In this document: one piece after another, positions 51,961-61,884 of the stretch
How the letters are laid out: the number at the start of each line of letters is the position of its first letter
How positions within the stretch are numbered: position 1 is the stretch's first letter
Assembly: GCF_020524765.1 (NCBI RefSeq)
Contig: NZ_JAIVLR010000003.1
Location: 1-64,000, forward strand
DNA length: 64,000 bases
From: Qipengyuania gaetbuli
GTDB taxonomy: Bacteria; Pseudomonadota; Alphaproteobacteria; Sphingomonadales; Sphingomonadaceae
Reading direction: 5' to 3'
Notes under the pieces: generated by a model
The model's database searches: none
What the model saw: the letters and a program-made list of their open reading frames with translations, nothing else
What the model was told of the DNA's origin: nothing
Program-made: the position numbers and the translations under genes

Positions 51961-53142
51961 ATGTTCTTCAATTTCGTCGACGAGCTTCGGGCCGCGGGCA
52001 TTCCCGCCAGCTTCAAGGAACACCTCACCCTGCTGGAGGCGCTCGACAAAGACGTGATCGAGCAGACGCCCGAGGCGTTCTATTACCTCTCCCGCGCAAC
52101 CTTCGTGAAGGACGAAGGCCTGATCGACCGGTTCGACCAGGTGTTCAGCCGCGTATTCAAGGGGATCATGTCCGAATACGGCCAGAACCCGGTCGACATC
52201 CCGGAAGACTGGCTGAAGGCCGTTGCCGAGAAATTCCTCTCCGAGGAAGAGATGGCGAAGATCAAGTCGCTGGGTGACTGGGACGAGATCATGGAGACGC
52301 TGAAGAGGCGGCTCGAGGAACAGGAAAAGCGCCATCAGGGCGGCAACAAGTGGATCGGCACCGGCGGCACCAGCCCGTTCGGCAATTCGGGATACAATCC
52401 CGAAGGCGTGCGGATCGGCGGCGAGAGCAAGCACAAGCGCGCCCTGAAGGTCTGGGACAAGCGCGAGTTCAAGAACCTCGACAACACCAAGGAACTGGGC
52501 ACCCGCAACATCAAGATGGCGCTGCGCCGCCTGCGCCGTTTCGCCCGCGAAGGCGCAGCGGACGAGCTGGATCTCGACGCGACGATCGAAGGCACGGCAA
52601 AGCAGGGCTGGCTCGACATCCACATGCGGCCCGAGCGGCATAATGCGGTCAAGCTGCTGCTTTTCCTCGACGTGGGCGGATCGATGGACCCGTTCATCAA
52701 GGTGACCGAGGAGCTGTTCAGCGCCGCCACGAGCGAGTTCAAGAACCTCGAGTTCTTCTACTTCCACAACTGCCTCTACGAAGGTGTGTGGAAGGACAAC
52801 AAGCGTCGCTGGCAGGAGCGTACCAAGACCTGGGACGTGCTCCACAAATACGGCCACGACTACAAGATCGTCTTCGTCGGCGATGCCGCGATGAGCCCGT
52901 ACGAGATCACCCACCCGGGCGGTAGCGTCGAGCACATGAACGACGAGGCAGGTGCAGTCTGGATGCAGCGGGTCACCAACACCTATCCCGCCACGGTCTG
53001 GCTGAACCCGGTGCCGGAAAAGCAGTGGGGCTATTCCCAGTCGACCAAGATCATGAAGCAGCTGGTCAACGACCGGATGTATCCTCTGACGCTGGACGGT
53101 CTCGACGACGCCATGCGCGAGTTGAGTCGGAAGCAGGGCTAA
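51961..53142 (+). CDS. CoxE-type VWA-domain protein
   Basis: A 393-residue protein with an N-terminal helical region (FFNFVDELRAAGIPASFKEHLTLLEAL) typical of CoxE-like/YehP-type VWA proteins and a VWA domain from about 225. The metal-ion-dependent adhesion site motif LLFLDVGGSMDPF (about 233-245) fits DxGxS. The middle has a charged linker and the R-x-N-I-K-M-A-L-R-R-L-R-R-F segment. Such proteins work with MoxR ATPases in maturing metalloenzymes or other complexes. The MoxR gene is upstream on the same strand. No Cox-type oxidoreductase genes are near, so the target is unknown. Confidence 0.9.
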   Translation: MFFNFVDELRAAGIPASFKEHLTLLEALDKDVIEQTPEAFYYLSRATFVKDEGLIDRFDQVFSRVFKGIMSEYGQNPVDIPEDWLKAVAEKFLSEEEMAKIKSLGDWDEIMETLKRRLEEQEKRHQGGNKWIGTGGTSPFGNSGYNPEGVRIGGESKHKRALKVWDKREFKNLDNTKELGTRNIKMALRRLRRFAREGAADELDLDATIEGTAKQGWLDIHMRPERHNAVKLLLFLDVGGSMDPFIKVTEELFSAATSEFKNLEFFYFHNCLYEGVWKDNKRRWQERTKTWDVLHKYGHDYKIVFVGDAAMSPYEITHPGGSVEHMNDEAGAVWMQRVTNTYPATVWLNPVPEKQWGYSQSTKIMKQLVNDRMYPLTLDGLDDAMRELSRKQG

Positions 53143-53200
53143 GCCGCAGGTTTGCCAAGGTTTTTCTTTTGCGGTATTCTGCGCCGCGGAAGGAAGCCCT

Positions 53201-53533
53201 ATGCACTACCTTGCCCTCACAAGCCTCCCGCTAGCCGGACTGGTGCTCAGCGCGCAGCCCCTGCCGCGCGCGGTGGAACCCGGAGGCGAAATCCCCAATC
53301 TGCGCGAGCCGCAATCGGCCCGGTGCAACGAGGTTATTCGCGAAGTTCGCGAAACAGGCGGGCTTCCTGCCTTGCAGCGAGGGCCTGCGACCGGAGAGGA
53401 CGGCTATATGATCGCGGCCGTCGACAAGCGGGTCGATGGCTGTGCCGTCATGCAAATGCATGGCGATGTGAACGACCTGCGGCCACTACCTGAACCGACA
53501 GAGGATTATCTCCTCCGTCCCGCGGGCGAGTAG
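53201..53533 (+). CDS. Small exported hypothetical protein (110 aa)
   Basis: A short protein with a signal peptide (MHYLALTSLPLAGLVLSAQPLP) and a GGAAGGAAG site before the ATG. The mature part has two Cys (SARCNEVIRE and DGCAVMQMHG) that could form a disulfide, and the segment GYMIAAVDKRVDGCAVMQMHGD is the most structured looking. I recognise no family. It lies between the VWA gene and the converging NamZ-like gene with only four bases to the latter. Confidence 0.65.
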   Translation: MHYLALTSLPLAGLVLSAQPLPRAVEPGGEIPNLREPQSARCNEVIREVRETGGLPALQRGPATGEDGYMIAAVDKRVDGCAVMQMHGDVNDLRPLPEPTEDYLLRPAGE

Positions 53534-53537
53534 GCAC

Positions 53538-54740
53538 TCAGCTATAAATAAGATGCGGCGCGATCGTTTCGCGCCATGCTGCCTCGTCACGGGAAGCGAT
53601 GTCGTCGAGGTCGCCTGCCTCGGCCTCGCTGTCGTCCACCCATTCGCGAAGTGACGGGCCGCCGTTGATCACGTCGATCGCAAGGCGGTCAAACTCGTAT
53701 TCATAGGGGAAGTCACGCCAGATCTCGTAGTCCGGATAGAGCGTGCGGATGGCCTTGAAGGCCAGTGCCTGAAGCCGCCAGGGCTTGAATTCATGATGGT
53801 CGTAGAACGGAACTTCTGCGTGGATCATCAAGCCGTTACACAGCTTTCCTGCGTGCTTGTGGAAGGTCGGCTCGAACCAGCACTCGCGCAAGGCGCAGCC
53901 GCGCAGCCAGCTCGGGGCCTGGCGGCGCATTTCTGCCAGGACCGCGGGTGCATCGATATCGGGCGCGCCGAACAGAACCTCCAGCGGGCGGGTGGTACCC
54001 CTGCCCTCGCTCAGCGTGGTGCCTTCCAGCATGACAGTGCCGGCATAGGCGCGGGCCATGTTGACGTTGGCGGCATTGGGGCTGGGGTTGATCCACACGC
54101 GATCCTCTGGCCATCCGTAGCCAGGGGCCTTTCCGGGCTTCCAGCCTTCCATCTCGATCACGCGATAATCGACGTCGAGCTTGAAATGGTCGACGAACCA
54201 GCGGCCCATTTCGCCCATGGTCATGCCGTGGCGCATCGTCATCGCCGCCGCGCCAACGAAACTCTCCTGTCCCGGAACCAGCAGCGTGCCCTCGACTGGT
54301 CCACCAGCGGGATTTGGGCGGTCGAGAACCCAGACTTCCTTGCCACCCTTGGCCGCTTCCTCGAGCAGGTAGAGCAAGGTCGTCACAAAGGTGTAGATAC
54401 GGCAGCCGAGGTCCTGCAGATCGAACAGGAAGACGTCCGCCGTGCTCATCATCTGGCCGGTCGGACGGCGCACCTCGCCATACAGGCTGAACACGGGGAT
54501 GCCGTGGCGCGGATCGGTTTCGTCCGCGGTTTCGACCATGTTGTCCTGCTTGTCACCCTTGAGCCCGTGCTGCGGACCGAATGCGGAAGTGACATTGATA
54601 CCGCGCTCAATAAGCGCGTCGAGTGAATGGTCGAGCTGCGCCGTGACCGACGCCGGATGCGCGACGAGCGAGACACGCTTGCCTTCGAGGGGGGCGCGAA
54701 GTTCGGCCTGTGTGAGCAGGCGATCGATACCGAATTTCAT
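53538..54740 (-). CDS. DUF1343 protein, NamZ-like exo-beta-N-acetylmuramidase
   Basis: A 400-residue protein of the DUF1343 family, whose characterised member NamZ removes N-acetylmuramic acid from the ends of peptidoglycan sugar chains. Typical segments are GKRVSLVAHPASVT, FGPQHGLKGDKQDNM, DVFLFDLQDLGCRIYTFVTTLLYLLEEA and LDRPNPAGG, all in the N-terminal half, with EGRGTTRPLEVLFGAPD later. No signal peptide is seen, so a cytosolic recycling role or a non-classical location is possible. The start is ATG at 54740, overlapping the DOMON-like stop (ATGA). A 12-codon upstream extension of the frame lacks support. Confidence 0.87.
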   Translation of the reverse strand: MKFGIDRLLTQAELRAPLEGKRVSLVAHPASVTAQLDHSLDALIERGINVTSAFGPQHGLKGDKQDNMVETADETDPRHGIPVFSLYGEVRRPTGQMMSTADVFLFDLQDLGCRIYTFVTTLLYLLEEAAKGGKEVWVLDRPNPAGGPVEGTLLVPGQESFVGAAAMTMRHGMTMGEMGRWFVDHFKLDVDYRVIEMEGWKPGKAPGYGWPEDRVWINPSPNAANVNMARAYAGTVMLEGTTLSEGRGTTRPLEVLFGAPDIDAPAVLAEMRRQAPSWLRGCALRECWFEPTFHKHAGKLCNGLMIHAEVPFYDHHEFKPWRLQALAFKAIRTLYPDYEIWRDFPYEYEFDRLAIDVINGGPSLREWVDDSEAEAGDLDDIASRDEAAWRETIAPHLIYS

Positions 54741-55279
54741 GCCGCGTTGGGTGGCCCAAGCTCCGCCTTGAAGCAAGACGCATCGTGGAAATCCGGCTGA
54801 TCTTTCCCATGATCCATCGCCCAGAAGCTCTTGATCCCGCCCTCTTCCTCGATGACGCAGGTCAGGCCCATCGCGCTCGGGGCGTCAGGCAAGGCAGAGT
54901 TGGGGAGCGCAGCATCGAAAATGGCGAAACTGCTGCCGAGCCGCATGGTACACGCGGGCTCACGCGGGACGGGCCGTTCGGACATGCCCTCGCGATAGGC
55001 GCAGAAGTCATAGGCGTTCCAGCGCTCGGACGGCGAGAGATTCCATTCCGAGTAAGCTTCGCCTCCCAAGGGGTTGAGAAACATCTCGAAACAAGTGGTT
55101 TTCCAAAGCTCGTCGGCCCTGCCCCTGCCCGCGAACTGTGGCACGACGAGGCACGAAGAACCCTCCACGCGCCAACGAAGTCGCAGCCAATCGTCATCCC
55201 GGCCGATGATGCGCGCCTGCACGCCCGACACCTCCAGGGGTGGAAAGGCGGGATGGGCGATCAGTTCATGCGTTTGCAC
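54737..55279 (-). CDS. DOMON-like domain protein
   Basis: A 180-residue beta-sandwich protein of the DOMON-like group (heme- or sugar-binding fold). [64 protein letters not shown] and [21 protein letters not shown] are the conserved patches. The ligand is unknown and no signal peptide is seen. It is translationally coupled (ATGA) to the NamZ-like muramidase gene, so a role in cell-wall sugar handling is conceivable but unproven. The start is GTG at 55279, 32 bases from the divergent tyrS start. Confidence 0.78.
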   Translation of the reverse strand: MQTHELIAHPAFPPLEVSGVQARIIGRDDDWLRLRWRVEGSSCLVVPQFAGRGRADELWKTTCFEMFLNPLGGEAYSEWNLSPSERWNAYDFCAYREGMSERPVPREPACTMRLGSSFAIFDAALPNSALPDAPSAMGLTCVIEEEGGIKSFWAMDHGKDQPDFHDASCFKAELGPPNAA

Positions 55280-55311
55280 GGGGCCTCGTTCCTGCTAGCG
55301 GGCGCCCTGTC

Positions 55312-56541
55312 ATGAGCAGTCACCAATCCGAACTCCTGCGCGTGCTCGAAGAGCGCGGCTACATCCACCAGGTCACCGATGTTGAGGGACTCGATGCCCT
55401 CGCCGCCAGCCAGGTAGTGCCCGGCTATATCGGCTTCGATGCCACCGCGCCAAGCCTGCATGTCGGCAGCCTCGTGCAGATCATGATGCTGCGCCGCCTC
55501 CAGCAGGCCGGACACAAGCCGATCGTGGTGATGGGCGGCGGCACGACGAAGGTGGGCGATCCGTCCGGCAAGGACGAAAGCCGCAAGATGCTCACCAATG
55601 AGGATATCGACGCGAACATCGCCGGTATCCGCAAGGTGTTCGAACGCCTGCTGACCTTCGGCGACGGGCCGACCGATGCAGTCATGGTGAACAATGACGA
55701 ATGGCTGAGCCAGCTCGGCTATATCGAGCTTCTGCGCGACGTCGGGCCGCATTTCACTATCAACCGGATGCTCACCTTCGATTCGGTGAATCTGCGGCTC
55801 GAGCGCGAGCAGCCGCTGACCTTCCTCGAATTCAACTACATGATCCTGCAGGCCTACGACTTCCGCGAACTGGCGCAGCGTTACGGCTGCCGTCTGCAGA
55901 TGGGCGGCAGCGACCAGTGGGGCAATATCGTCAACGGTATGGAGCTGGCACGCCGCATGGACGGCAGCGACCTGTTCGGCCTGACCACCCCGCTGTTGAC
56001 CACCGCCGACGGGTCCAAGATGGGCAAGACAGCCGCCGGCGCGGTCTGGCTAAACGAGGAGCAGCTGCCGAGCTACGATTTCTGGCAGTACTGGCGCAAT
56101 GTCGACGACCGCGACGTGGGCCGTTTCCTGCGCCTGTTCACAGACCTTCCGCTGGACGAGATCGCTCGTCTCGAAGCGCTTGAAGGGGCCGAGATCAACA
56201 GCGCCAAGACAGTTCTTGCCAACGAAGTGACCAAGCTTGTCCGCGGTGCGGATGCTGCTGCACTGGCGGAAAAGACCGCTTCCGAAACCTTTGCCGGTGG
56301 CGGCGCTGGCGAGGATCTTCCGACCCTGTCGGTGGGCGAAGAAGGCGTGCGCATCGGGGCTGCCCTGACGGCATTGGGGTTCACCGCATCGAACGGCGAA
56401 GCCAAGCGCAAGCTGGCGGAAGGCGCGATCAAGCTGGACGGCGAAACGGTCACCGACCCCGGCCACCTGGTCGAGATTGCCGAAGGGGCCGAGGTGAAGC
56501 TTTCGCTGGGCAAGAAGAAGCACGCGATCCTGCGCCGCTGA
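55312..56541 (+). CDS. tyrS: Tyrosyl-tRNA synthetase
   Basis: Class I synthetase charging tRNA-Tyr, 409 residues. The HIGH-like motif is [11 protein letters not shown] near 46, [12 protein letters not shown] near 195 binds tyrosine and tRNA, and the KMSKS equivalent is [11 protein letters not shown] near 230, a KMGKT form typical of TyrRS. The C-terminus is an S4 RNA-binding domain ([20 protein letters not shown]). ATG at 55312 gives the family start [17 protein letters not shown]; the frame is open to 55240 without reason to use it. Confidence 0.97.
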   Translation: MSSHQSELLRVLEERGYIHQVTDVEGLDALAASQVVPGYIGFDATAPSLHVGSLVQIMMLRRLQQAGHKPIVVMGGGTTKVGDPSGKDESRKMLTNEDIDANIAGIRKVFERLLTFGDGPTDAVMVNNDEWLSQLGYIELLRDVGPHFTINRMLTFDSVNLRLEREQPLTFLEFNYMILQAYDFRELAQRYGCRLQMGGSDQWGNIVNGMELARRMDGSDLFGLTTPLLTTADGSKMGKTAAGAVWLNEEQLPSYDFWQYWRNVDDRDVGRFLRLFTDLPLDEIARLEALEGAEINSAKTVLANEVTKLVRGADAAALAEKTASETFAGGGAGEDLPTLSVGEEGVRIGAALTALGFTASNGEAKRKLAEGAIKLDGETVTDPGHLVEIAEGAEVKLSLGKKKHAILRR

Positions 56542-56548
56542 GAACATT

Positions 56549-56572
56549 TTAACCCTGCAAGTTCGGTTAACC
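56549..56572. repeat. TTAACC direct repeat with 18-base period upstream of PilZ gene
   Basis: TTAACC occurs at 56549 and 56567, 12 bases apart, 66 bases before the PilZ gene. It does not fit TTAA-N7-TTAA and may be a binding site for an unknown regulator or chance. Confidence 0.25.
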
Positions 56573-56637
56573 GGATATTTGCCTTTTGCGGGCAAGTTGC
56601 AGGGATAAGGTTTGTCAAAAGCAAGGGATCGTCTCGC

Positions 56638-56976
56638 ATGAGTGCCGGAGCACAACTCAGCGTCACCGACCAGCGCCGCCTGGCGCGCCACCCGGTCGAC
56701 CACCCGGTTATCGCCGAACACCACAGCCGTGGCGACATGCGCATGCATATCGCGAATATTTCGGCCAACGGGTTCATGATCGACGATGCGCAGGACGTTG
56801 CGCGCGGCGACCGCGTCGTGGTTCGTCTGCCCGTCATCGGCCGCATAGAAGCCTATTGCATCTGGAGCCGCGACAATCGCGCCGGCTTCCAGTTCGAACG
56901 CATCATCCGCGTCGACGACTTCCTGTCGCTGATCGACACGCTGCAGCCGAACCCGCGCCTGCGCCGCCTGCGCTAA
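56638..56976 (+). CDS. Single-domain PilZ protein
   Basis: A 112-residue protein consisting of one PilZ domain, a cyclic di-GMP receptor fold. The two ligand motifs are present: RxxxR at residues 13-17 (RRLARHP) and NxSxxG at 40-45 (ANISANGF). CIWSRDNRAGFQFERII near 78 is the usual late strand. Single-domain PilZ proteins modulate motility, polysaccharide or virulence functions by binding partners. No diguanylate cyclase or phosphodiesterase gene is nearby. Confidence 0.9.
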   Translation: MSAGAQLSVTDQRRLARHPVDHPVIAEHHSRGDMRMHIANISANGFMIDDAQDVARGDRVVVRLPVIGRIEAYCIWSRDNRAGFQFERIIRVDDFLSLIDTLQPNPRLRRLR

Positions 56977-57041
56977 GGCGGTCAACATTCATTTCTGAAC
57001 GCGCAAGCAGGCGTCTCTTCACAAGCGAAGGGGCGCCTGCC

Positions 57042-57056
57042 ATGCGTTGGGCGTGA
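57042..57056 (+). other. Four-codon leader ORF overlapping the MFS start
   Basis: ATG-CGT-TGG-GCG-TGA has AAGGGG eight bases upstream, a better ribosome site than any for the MFS gene itself. Its TGA overlaps the GTG at 57053 as GTGA. This could couple translation of the transporter to a leader peptide, or be a chance arrangement. Confidence 0.3.
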
Positions 57057-58366
57057 GAGAGACCGACACGCCCCCTTCCCCCGACAGATCGCCGCTCCGC
57101 ATCGCGAATTTCCGCGCCTACTGGATTTCGCGCCTGTCGATGACGCTGGCCCAGTATGCGATGATGCTGATCATCGGGTGGCAGACCTACAATATCGCGC
57201 GCGATGGCGGGATGGGCGTGGCAGAGGCTTCTGGCCAGCTGGCGTTGATCGGCCTGCTCCAGTTCGTCCCCCTGTTTCTGCTGACCCCGTTTTCGGGGTG
57301 GGCAGCGGACCATTTCGACCGGCGCAACCTCGCCCGCCTGACCGTAGCGCTGCAATTCGTGTGTGCGGTACTGCTCGCTTGGCTGACAGCGAGCGATACG
57401 CTTTCGCTCGCCTGGATATTCGCTGTCGCGGTGCTGCTCGGGATAGCGCGAGCCTTCTCCGGACCTGCGCTTTCTGCCCTTGCTCCCAACCTCGTGCCCA
57501 AGGCCATCCTTCCCAATGCCATCGCCCTGTCGAGCATTTCCTGGCAGGTCGGGATGATCGTGGGGCCCGCACTGGGTGGTTATTTTTACGCTATCGAGCC
57601 CTTCTCTCCCTATGCGGCAGCAGGGGTCCTGTTCCTCGTCTCCATGATCGCGCTGTCGCTCATCGGGAAGGTTCCGCAGCCCCCGCGCGAGGCGAACAAG
57701 CGGCCTATCCACCAGATGGTCGAAGGCCTGCGTTACGTGGTGCGCAACAAGATGGTGCTCGGCGCCATTACGCTGGACCTCTTCGCAGTATTCCTGGCCG
57801 GAGCGACGGCGCTCTTCCCGGTGTACGCCCGCGATATCCTCGAGGTCGGCGAAACCGGCCTCGCCCAGCTTGCCATGGCGCCTGCCGTGGGTGCGGCGCT
57901 GACCGCGCTGTGGTTCTCTTTCCGGCCGCTGCAGAACAATGTCGGGCCCAAGATGCTGTGGGCCGTCGCCATCTTCGGTGCAGCGACGATCGTTTTCGGC
58001 CTGTCCACGTCCATGCCGCTCAGCCTTGCCATGCTGTTCATCGTGGGCGCGGCGGACATGTTCAGCGTCTATATCCGGCAGTCGCTTATCCAGCTCCATA
58101 CGCCTGACGACAAGCGCGGCCGCGTCTCGTCGGTCAGCCTGCTGACGATCAGCGCCTCGAATGAGTTCGGCGATTTTTTCTCGGGCAGCCTCGCCTACGC
58201 CATCGGGCCAGTTGCGGCTGTGGTCGGTGGCGGCGGCGGTGCGATCCTCACGGTCGCGCTGTGGTCGAAAATTTTCCCAGTCCTGCGAACGACGCGGACC
58301 TTTGACCCGCCCGAGGAATTGCAGGAAGATACCCCCACCGGAAAGCTGCAGGAGCAGACCCCATGA
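57053..58366 (+). CDS. MFS exporter (EntS/enterobactin-exporter-like group)
   Basis: An inner-membrane transporter of 437 residues with about 12 hydrophobic segments. [29 protein letters not shown] at the N-terminus and the loop [20 protein letters not shown] after helix 2 match the group containing EntS, as do [22 protein letters not shown] and [21 protein letters not shown]. The drug or siderophore substrate is not known; no siderophore genes are nearby. The start could be TTG at 57047 or GTG at 57053; I prefer the GTG for its GTGA overlap with a tiny leader ORF. It overlaps cysK by 4 bases. Confidence 0.87.
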   Translation: MRETDTPPSPDRSPLRIANFRAYWISRLSMTLAQYAMMLIIGWQTYNIARDGGMGVAEASGQLALIGLLQFVPLFLLTPFSGWAADHFDRRNLARLTVALQFVCAVLLAWLTASDTLSLAWIFAVAVLLGIARAFSGPALSALAPNLVPKAILPNAIALSSISWQVGMIVGPALGGYFYAIEPFSPYAAAGVLFLVSMIALSLIGKVPQPPREANKRPIHQMVEGLRYVVRNKMVLGAITLDLFAVFLAGATALFPVYARDILEVGETGLAQLAMAPAVGAALTALWFSFRPLQNNVGPKMLWAVAIFGAATIVFGLSTSMPLSLAMLFIVGAADMFSVYIRQSLIQLHTPDDKRGRVSSVSLLTISASNEFGDFFSGSLAYAIGPVAAVVGGGGGAILTVALWSKIFPVLRTTRTFDPPEELQEDTPTGKLQEQTP

Positions 58367-59283
58367 AAGCCCAGTCCGTCCTCGAAACCATCGGCGGCAC
58401 GCCCCACATCCGCCTCGCGCGCCTGTTCCCCGACCACGAGGTCTGGGTGAAGAACGAACGCGCCAATCCCGGCGGTTCGATCAAGGATCGCATCGGCCTT
58501 GCCATGATCGAGGATGCCGAGAAATCCGGCCGGCTCAAGCCGGGCGGCACTATTATCGAGCCGACCAGCGGAAACACCGGTATCGGCCTTGCCATCGCGG
58601 CAGCGGTGAAGGGCTACACCCTCGTGCTGGTCATGCCTGAGAGCATGAGCATCGAGCGTCGCCGCCTGATGCTCGCCTACGGCGCTAAGTTCGACCTCAC
58701 GCCCAAGGAAGGCGGCATGAAGGGCGCGATTGCCCGCGCACAGGAGCTGGTCGAGCAGACCGAAGGTGCCTGGATGCCGAGCCAGTTCGACAACCCTTCC
58801 AATTTCGAAGTCCACAAGCGCACGACCGCGAAGGAAATCCTCGCCGACTTCGCGGATACGCCGGTCGATGTGATGATTACCGGCGTCGGCACCGGCGGGC
58901 ACCTGACCGGCTGCGCCGAGGTGCTCAAGGAAAGCTGGCCCGCAATGAAGGCCTTTGCCGTCGAACCGACGCTTTCGCCCGTCATTAACGGCGGTCAGCC
59001 CGGACCTCACCCGATCCAGGGCATCGGCGCTGGTTTTATTCCCGAAAACCTGCACACCCAGTCAATCGACGGTGCCATCCAGGTCGACCCGGAAGACGCC
59101 AAGGAATGGGCGCGTCGATGCGCCGTGACCGAAGGCCTGCTGGTCGGCATTTCGAGCGGCGCAACGCTCGCCGCCATCGCGCAGAAGCTCCCCGATCTTC
59201 CTGCTGGCAGCCGCGTGCTCGGCTTCAATTACGACACGGGCGAGCGGTACCTGTCGGTGCCCGATTTCCTCCCGACCGAGTGA
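58363..59283 (+). CDS. cysK: Cysteine synthase A (O-acetylserine sulfhydrylase)
   Basis: A PLP enzyme that makes cysteine from O-acetylserine and sulfide, 306 residues. Lys41 in [11 protein letters not shown] is the PLP lysine, [10 protein letters not shown] at about 66-75 binds substrate carboxylate, [10 protein letters not shown] near 172 is the phosphate loop, and ITGVGTGG and GISSGA are conserved. The ATG overlaps the MFS stop, so the two are coupled; cysteine or O-acetylserine export by the transporter is a speculative link. A hairpin follows the stop. Confidence 0.95.
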   Translation: MKAQSVLETIGGTPHIRLARLFPDHEVWVKNERANPGGSIKDRIGLAMIEDAEKSGRLKPGGTIIEPTSGNTGIGLAIAAAVKGYTLVLVMPESMSIERRRLMLAYGAKFDLTPKEGGMKGAIARAQELVEQTEGAWMPSQFDNPSNFEVHKRTTAKEILADFADTPVDVMITGVGTGGHLTGCAEVLKESWPAMKAFAVEPTLSPVINGGQPGPHPIQGIGAGFIPENLHTQSIDGAIQVDPEDAKEWARRCAVTEGLLVGISSGATLAAIAQKLPDLPAGSRVLGFNYDTGERYLSVPDFLPTE

Positions 59284-59292
59284 CCTGAGCCA

Positions 59293-59319
59293 GGGGCGCT
59301 TTTCGACGAAAGGCGCCCC
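59293..59319 (+). terminator. Terminator-like hairpin after cysK
   Basis: Twelve base pairs (59293-59304 with 59308-59319, one G-T) around a three-base loop, nine bases after the cysK stop. The following CGTCCCTG has no T-run, so the hairpin is strong but not a classical intrinsic terminator. Confidence 0.55.
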
Positions 59320-59394
59320 CGTCCCTGCCAATTGCATTGGCGTTTCGAGACAAGGCTTTAGGCTGGTTCCGCCAAATTTTTTTGGGGGACTGAA

Positions 59395-61815
59395 ATGTAT
59401 CGCTTTTCCAGCCTGGTCGCGATTGCGATCGCAACCGCTGCCACGCCGCTCGCCGCGCAATCGACTTATGACACCCCGCCGCCGGCCATCGCCGATATCG
59501 TGACGAGGGCGCCCTCGCCCTCGGTCTCCATCTCGCCTGACGGTTCGACCATGCTGCTGATGGAGCGCGAAGCCCTTCCCCCGGTTTCGGAAATCGCCAA
59601 GCCGATGGAGCGCCTCGCCGGCCTCAGGCTCGATGTCTCGATCAACGACGTGCACAATCCGCGCAATGTCGTTGGCCTCTCCATCCAGGACATTGCCACA
59701 GGTGAGACACGCAAGGTAGCCCTGCCGCCCGAAGCGGACATTTCGGAGGTGGGCTGGTCCAAGGACGGCGACAAGGTCGTCTTCAGCAATACCTATGCGG
59801 ACGGCATGTCGCTACACGTGATGGACGTGAAGAGCGCCAAGGTCTCCACGCTGCTCGATCGCGGTCTCAATGCCATTTTCGCAGAGCCGCGCTTCCTTGC
59901 CGATGGCCGGGTACTCGCACTGACCATTCCCGAAAAGCGTGGGCCCATGCCCGTGGAATCGCTCACGCCCAGCGGCCCTGCAATCCAGGATGCGGCGGGC
60001 GGCGAGGAAGCGCAGACCCGCACCTACCAGGACATGCTCGAAAATCCCTATGACGAGGCGCTGTTCGAATGGCTGACCACCAGCCAGCCCGTCATCATCG
60101 ACCCGGCTACCGGTAAATCGAAGAAATTGCTCGAACCGAAAATCTACCTCGGCGCGGCCCCCTCGCCCGATGGCAAGTACCTGATGGCGACGTGGATCGA
60201 GAAGCCCTTCTCCTACCAGGTTCCCTACAGCAGTTTCCCGATGAAGACCGCCATCTACACGATGGATGGCAAGTTGGTCAGCATGATCCGCGAACGTCCG
60301 CTAATCGACAATTTGCCCGTGCAGGGCGTGGAAACCGGTCGCCGCTCGATCGGCTGGCATCCCAATGAAGATGCACTGGTGATCTGGGCGGAAGCGCTCG
60401 ACGGCGGCGACCCGCGGGTCAAGACCGACGAACGCGACGCGGTCTTCGCACTCGGCGCACCCTTCACCGGAGAAGGCCGCCGCATCGCAACGATGGAAGA
60501 CCGTTACGTCGGCAGCCTCGGCCTCGAGGACACCGACGACATGATCCTCGTCGAGTACGACCGCGACACGCGCGAAGTGCGCCAGACGCTGGTCGATGTA
60601 ACCGGAACGGCCGAACCGCGCGTCCTCAACCTGCGCAATGTGCAGGATGCCTACAACGACCCGGGCAGCCCGCTGACCAAGCGCAACGATGCAGGTTACG
60701 GTGTAGCCATCGTCGACAATGGCGCGCTGCTCTTGTCGGGTCAGGGTGCCAGCCCCGACGGCAATCGCCCCTTCCTGCGTCGCTGGGATCTTGCCACTCT
60801 CGAAACCGCGGAACTTTGGCGCAATTCGGGCGAAAGCTACGAAAGCGTGCTCGATGTGATCGCTGACGATGGCAGCCGCTTCATCACCTATTACGAAAGC
60901 CCATCAAATCCCGGCAACATTCGCCTCCACAGCGGAGGTGAAGCGCGCTTCCTGACGGATTTCCCCGATCCGCACCCCGAACTGAGCGGCGTGGAACGCA
61001 AGCTCATCACCTACAAGCGCGACGACGGCGTGGACCTGACCGCGACGCTGTATCTCCCGCCGAACTATAAGGAAGGCGACAAGCTGCCGGTGGTCGTCTG
61101 GGCCTATCCGCAGGAATTCAACGATGCCTCCACCGCAGGCCAGGTGCGCGATTCCAATTATCGCTTCACGCGCGTCGGCAGCTATTCGCACCTGTTCTTC
61201 CTCATGCAGGGCTATGCCATCATGGACCGCGCGGCGATGCCGGTCGTGGGTAGCGACCCGGAGACTGTCAACGACACTTTCATCGAACAGATCGTCGCCT
61301 CGGCCCAGGCTGCCGTGGACGAAACGGTCCGGCTCGGCTTCGGTGACGGCTACCGTGTCGGCGTAGGCGGCCACAGCTACGGCGCGTTCATGACCGCGCA
61401 CCTGCTGGCCCAGAGCGACATCTTCCGCGCAGGCATTGCCCGGTCGGGTGCCTACAACCGCACGCTCACCCCGTTCGGCTTCCAGTCGGAACGCCGCGTG
61501 TTCTGGGATGCGCAGGAAACCTATTACAAACTGTCGCCCTTCATGGCGGCGAACAAGATCAACGAGCCGATGCTGCTGATCCACGGCGAGAAGGACAACA
61601 ATTCCGGTACCTTCCCGGAACAGTCGGAACGCATGTTCGCTGCGATCAAGGGCACGGGCGGCACTGCTCGCCTCGTCATGCTGCCGCATGAAAGCCACGG
61701 CTATCGCGGGCGAGAAAATATCCTCCACACGCTGGCCGAAATGATCGGTTGGTTCGACCGCTATGTGAAGAATGCCAAGCTCGGATCGGACAGCGCCGAC
61801 GCGGCAGCCGAGTAA
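59395..61815 (+). CDS. Exported S9-family (prolyl oligopeptidase/dipeptidyl-peptidase-like) peptidase
   Basis: A serine peptidase of 806 residues. MYRFSSLVAIAIATAATPLAAQ is a signal peptide. The first 600 residues form the beta-propeller-like part with repeated YDxxxxxxR/W strands, and the alpha/beta hydrolase domain follows. The catalytic triad is Ser near 661 in GVGGHSYGAFMTAH, Asp near 731 in HGEKDNNSG and His near 769 in LPHESHGYRG. The GxSxGAFM form places it among the S9 glutamyl endopeptidase/acylaminoacyl-peptidase-like group. It has its own leader region with GGGGG before the ATG and a terminator after it. Confidence 0.92.
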   Translation: MYRFSSLVAIAIATAATPLAAQSTYDTPPPAIADIVTRAPSPSVSISPDGSTMLLMEREALPPVSEIAKPMERLAGLRLDVSINDVHNPRNVVGLSIQDIATGETRKVALPPEADISEVGWSKDGDKVVFSNTYADGMSLHVMDVKSAKVSTLLDRGLNAIFAEPRFLADGRVLALTIPEKRGPMPVESLTPSGPAIQDAAGGEEAQTRTYQDMLENPYDEALFEWLTTSQPVIIDPATGKSKKLLEPKIYLGAAPSPDGKYLMATWIEKPFSYQVPYSSFPMKTAIYTMDGKLVSMIRERPLIDNLPVQGVETGRRSIGWHPNEDALVIWAEALDGGDPRVKTDERDAVFALGAPFTGEGRRIATMEDRYVGSLGLEDTDDMILVEYDRDTREVRQTLVDVTGTAEPRVLNLRNVQDAYNDPGSPLTKRNDAGYGVAIVDNGALLLSGQGASPDGNRPFLRRWDLATLETAELWRNSGESYESVLDVIADDGSRFITYYESPSNPGNIRLHSGGEARFLTDFPDPHPELSGVERKLITYKRDDGVDLTATLYLPPNYKEGDKLPVVVWAYPQEFNDASTAGQVRDSNYRFTRVGSYSHLFFLMQGYAIMDRAAMPVVGSDPETVNDTFIEQIVASAQAAVDETVRLGFGDGYRVGVGGHSYGAFMTAHLLAQSDIFRAGIARSGAYNRTLTPFGFQSERRVFWDAQETYYKLSPFMAANKINEPMLLIHGEKDNNSGTFPEQSERMFAAIKGTGGTARLVMLPHESHGYRGRENILHTLAEMIGWFDRYVKNAKLGSDSADAAAE

Positions 61816-61833
61816 GCCGGAAGGGCAAGAAGA

Positions 61834-61863
61834 AAGGGCGCCTCCCTCGCGGGGGGCGCCCTT
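61834..61863. terminator. Bidirectional terminator between S9 peptidase and acyl-CoA dehydrogenase genes
   Basis: Thirteen base pairs (61834-61846 with 61851-61863, one G-T) with a TCGC tetraloop. On the minus strand the stem is followed by TTCTTCTTGCC; on the plus strand by AGCCTTTG. Confidence 0.8.
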
Positions 61864-61884
61864 AGCCTTTGATGTGAGGCCCGA

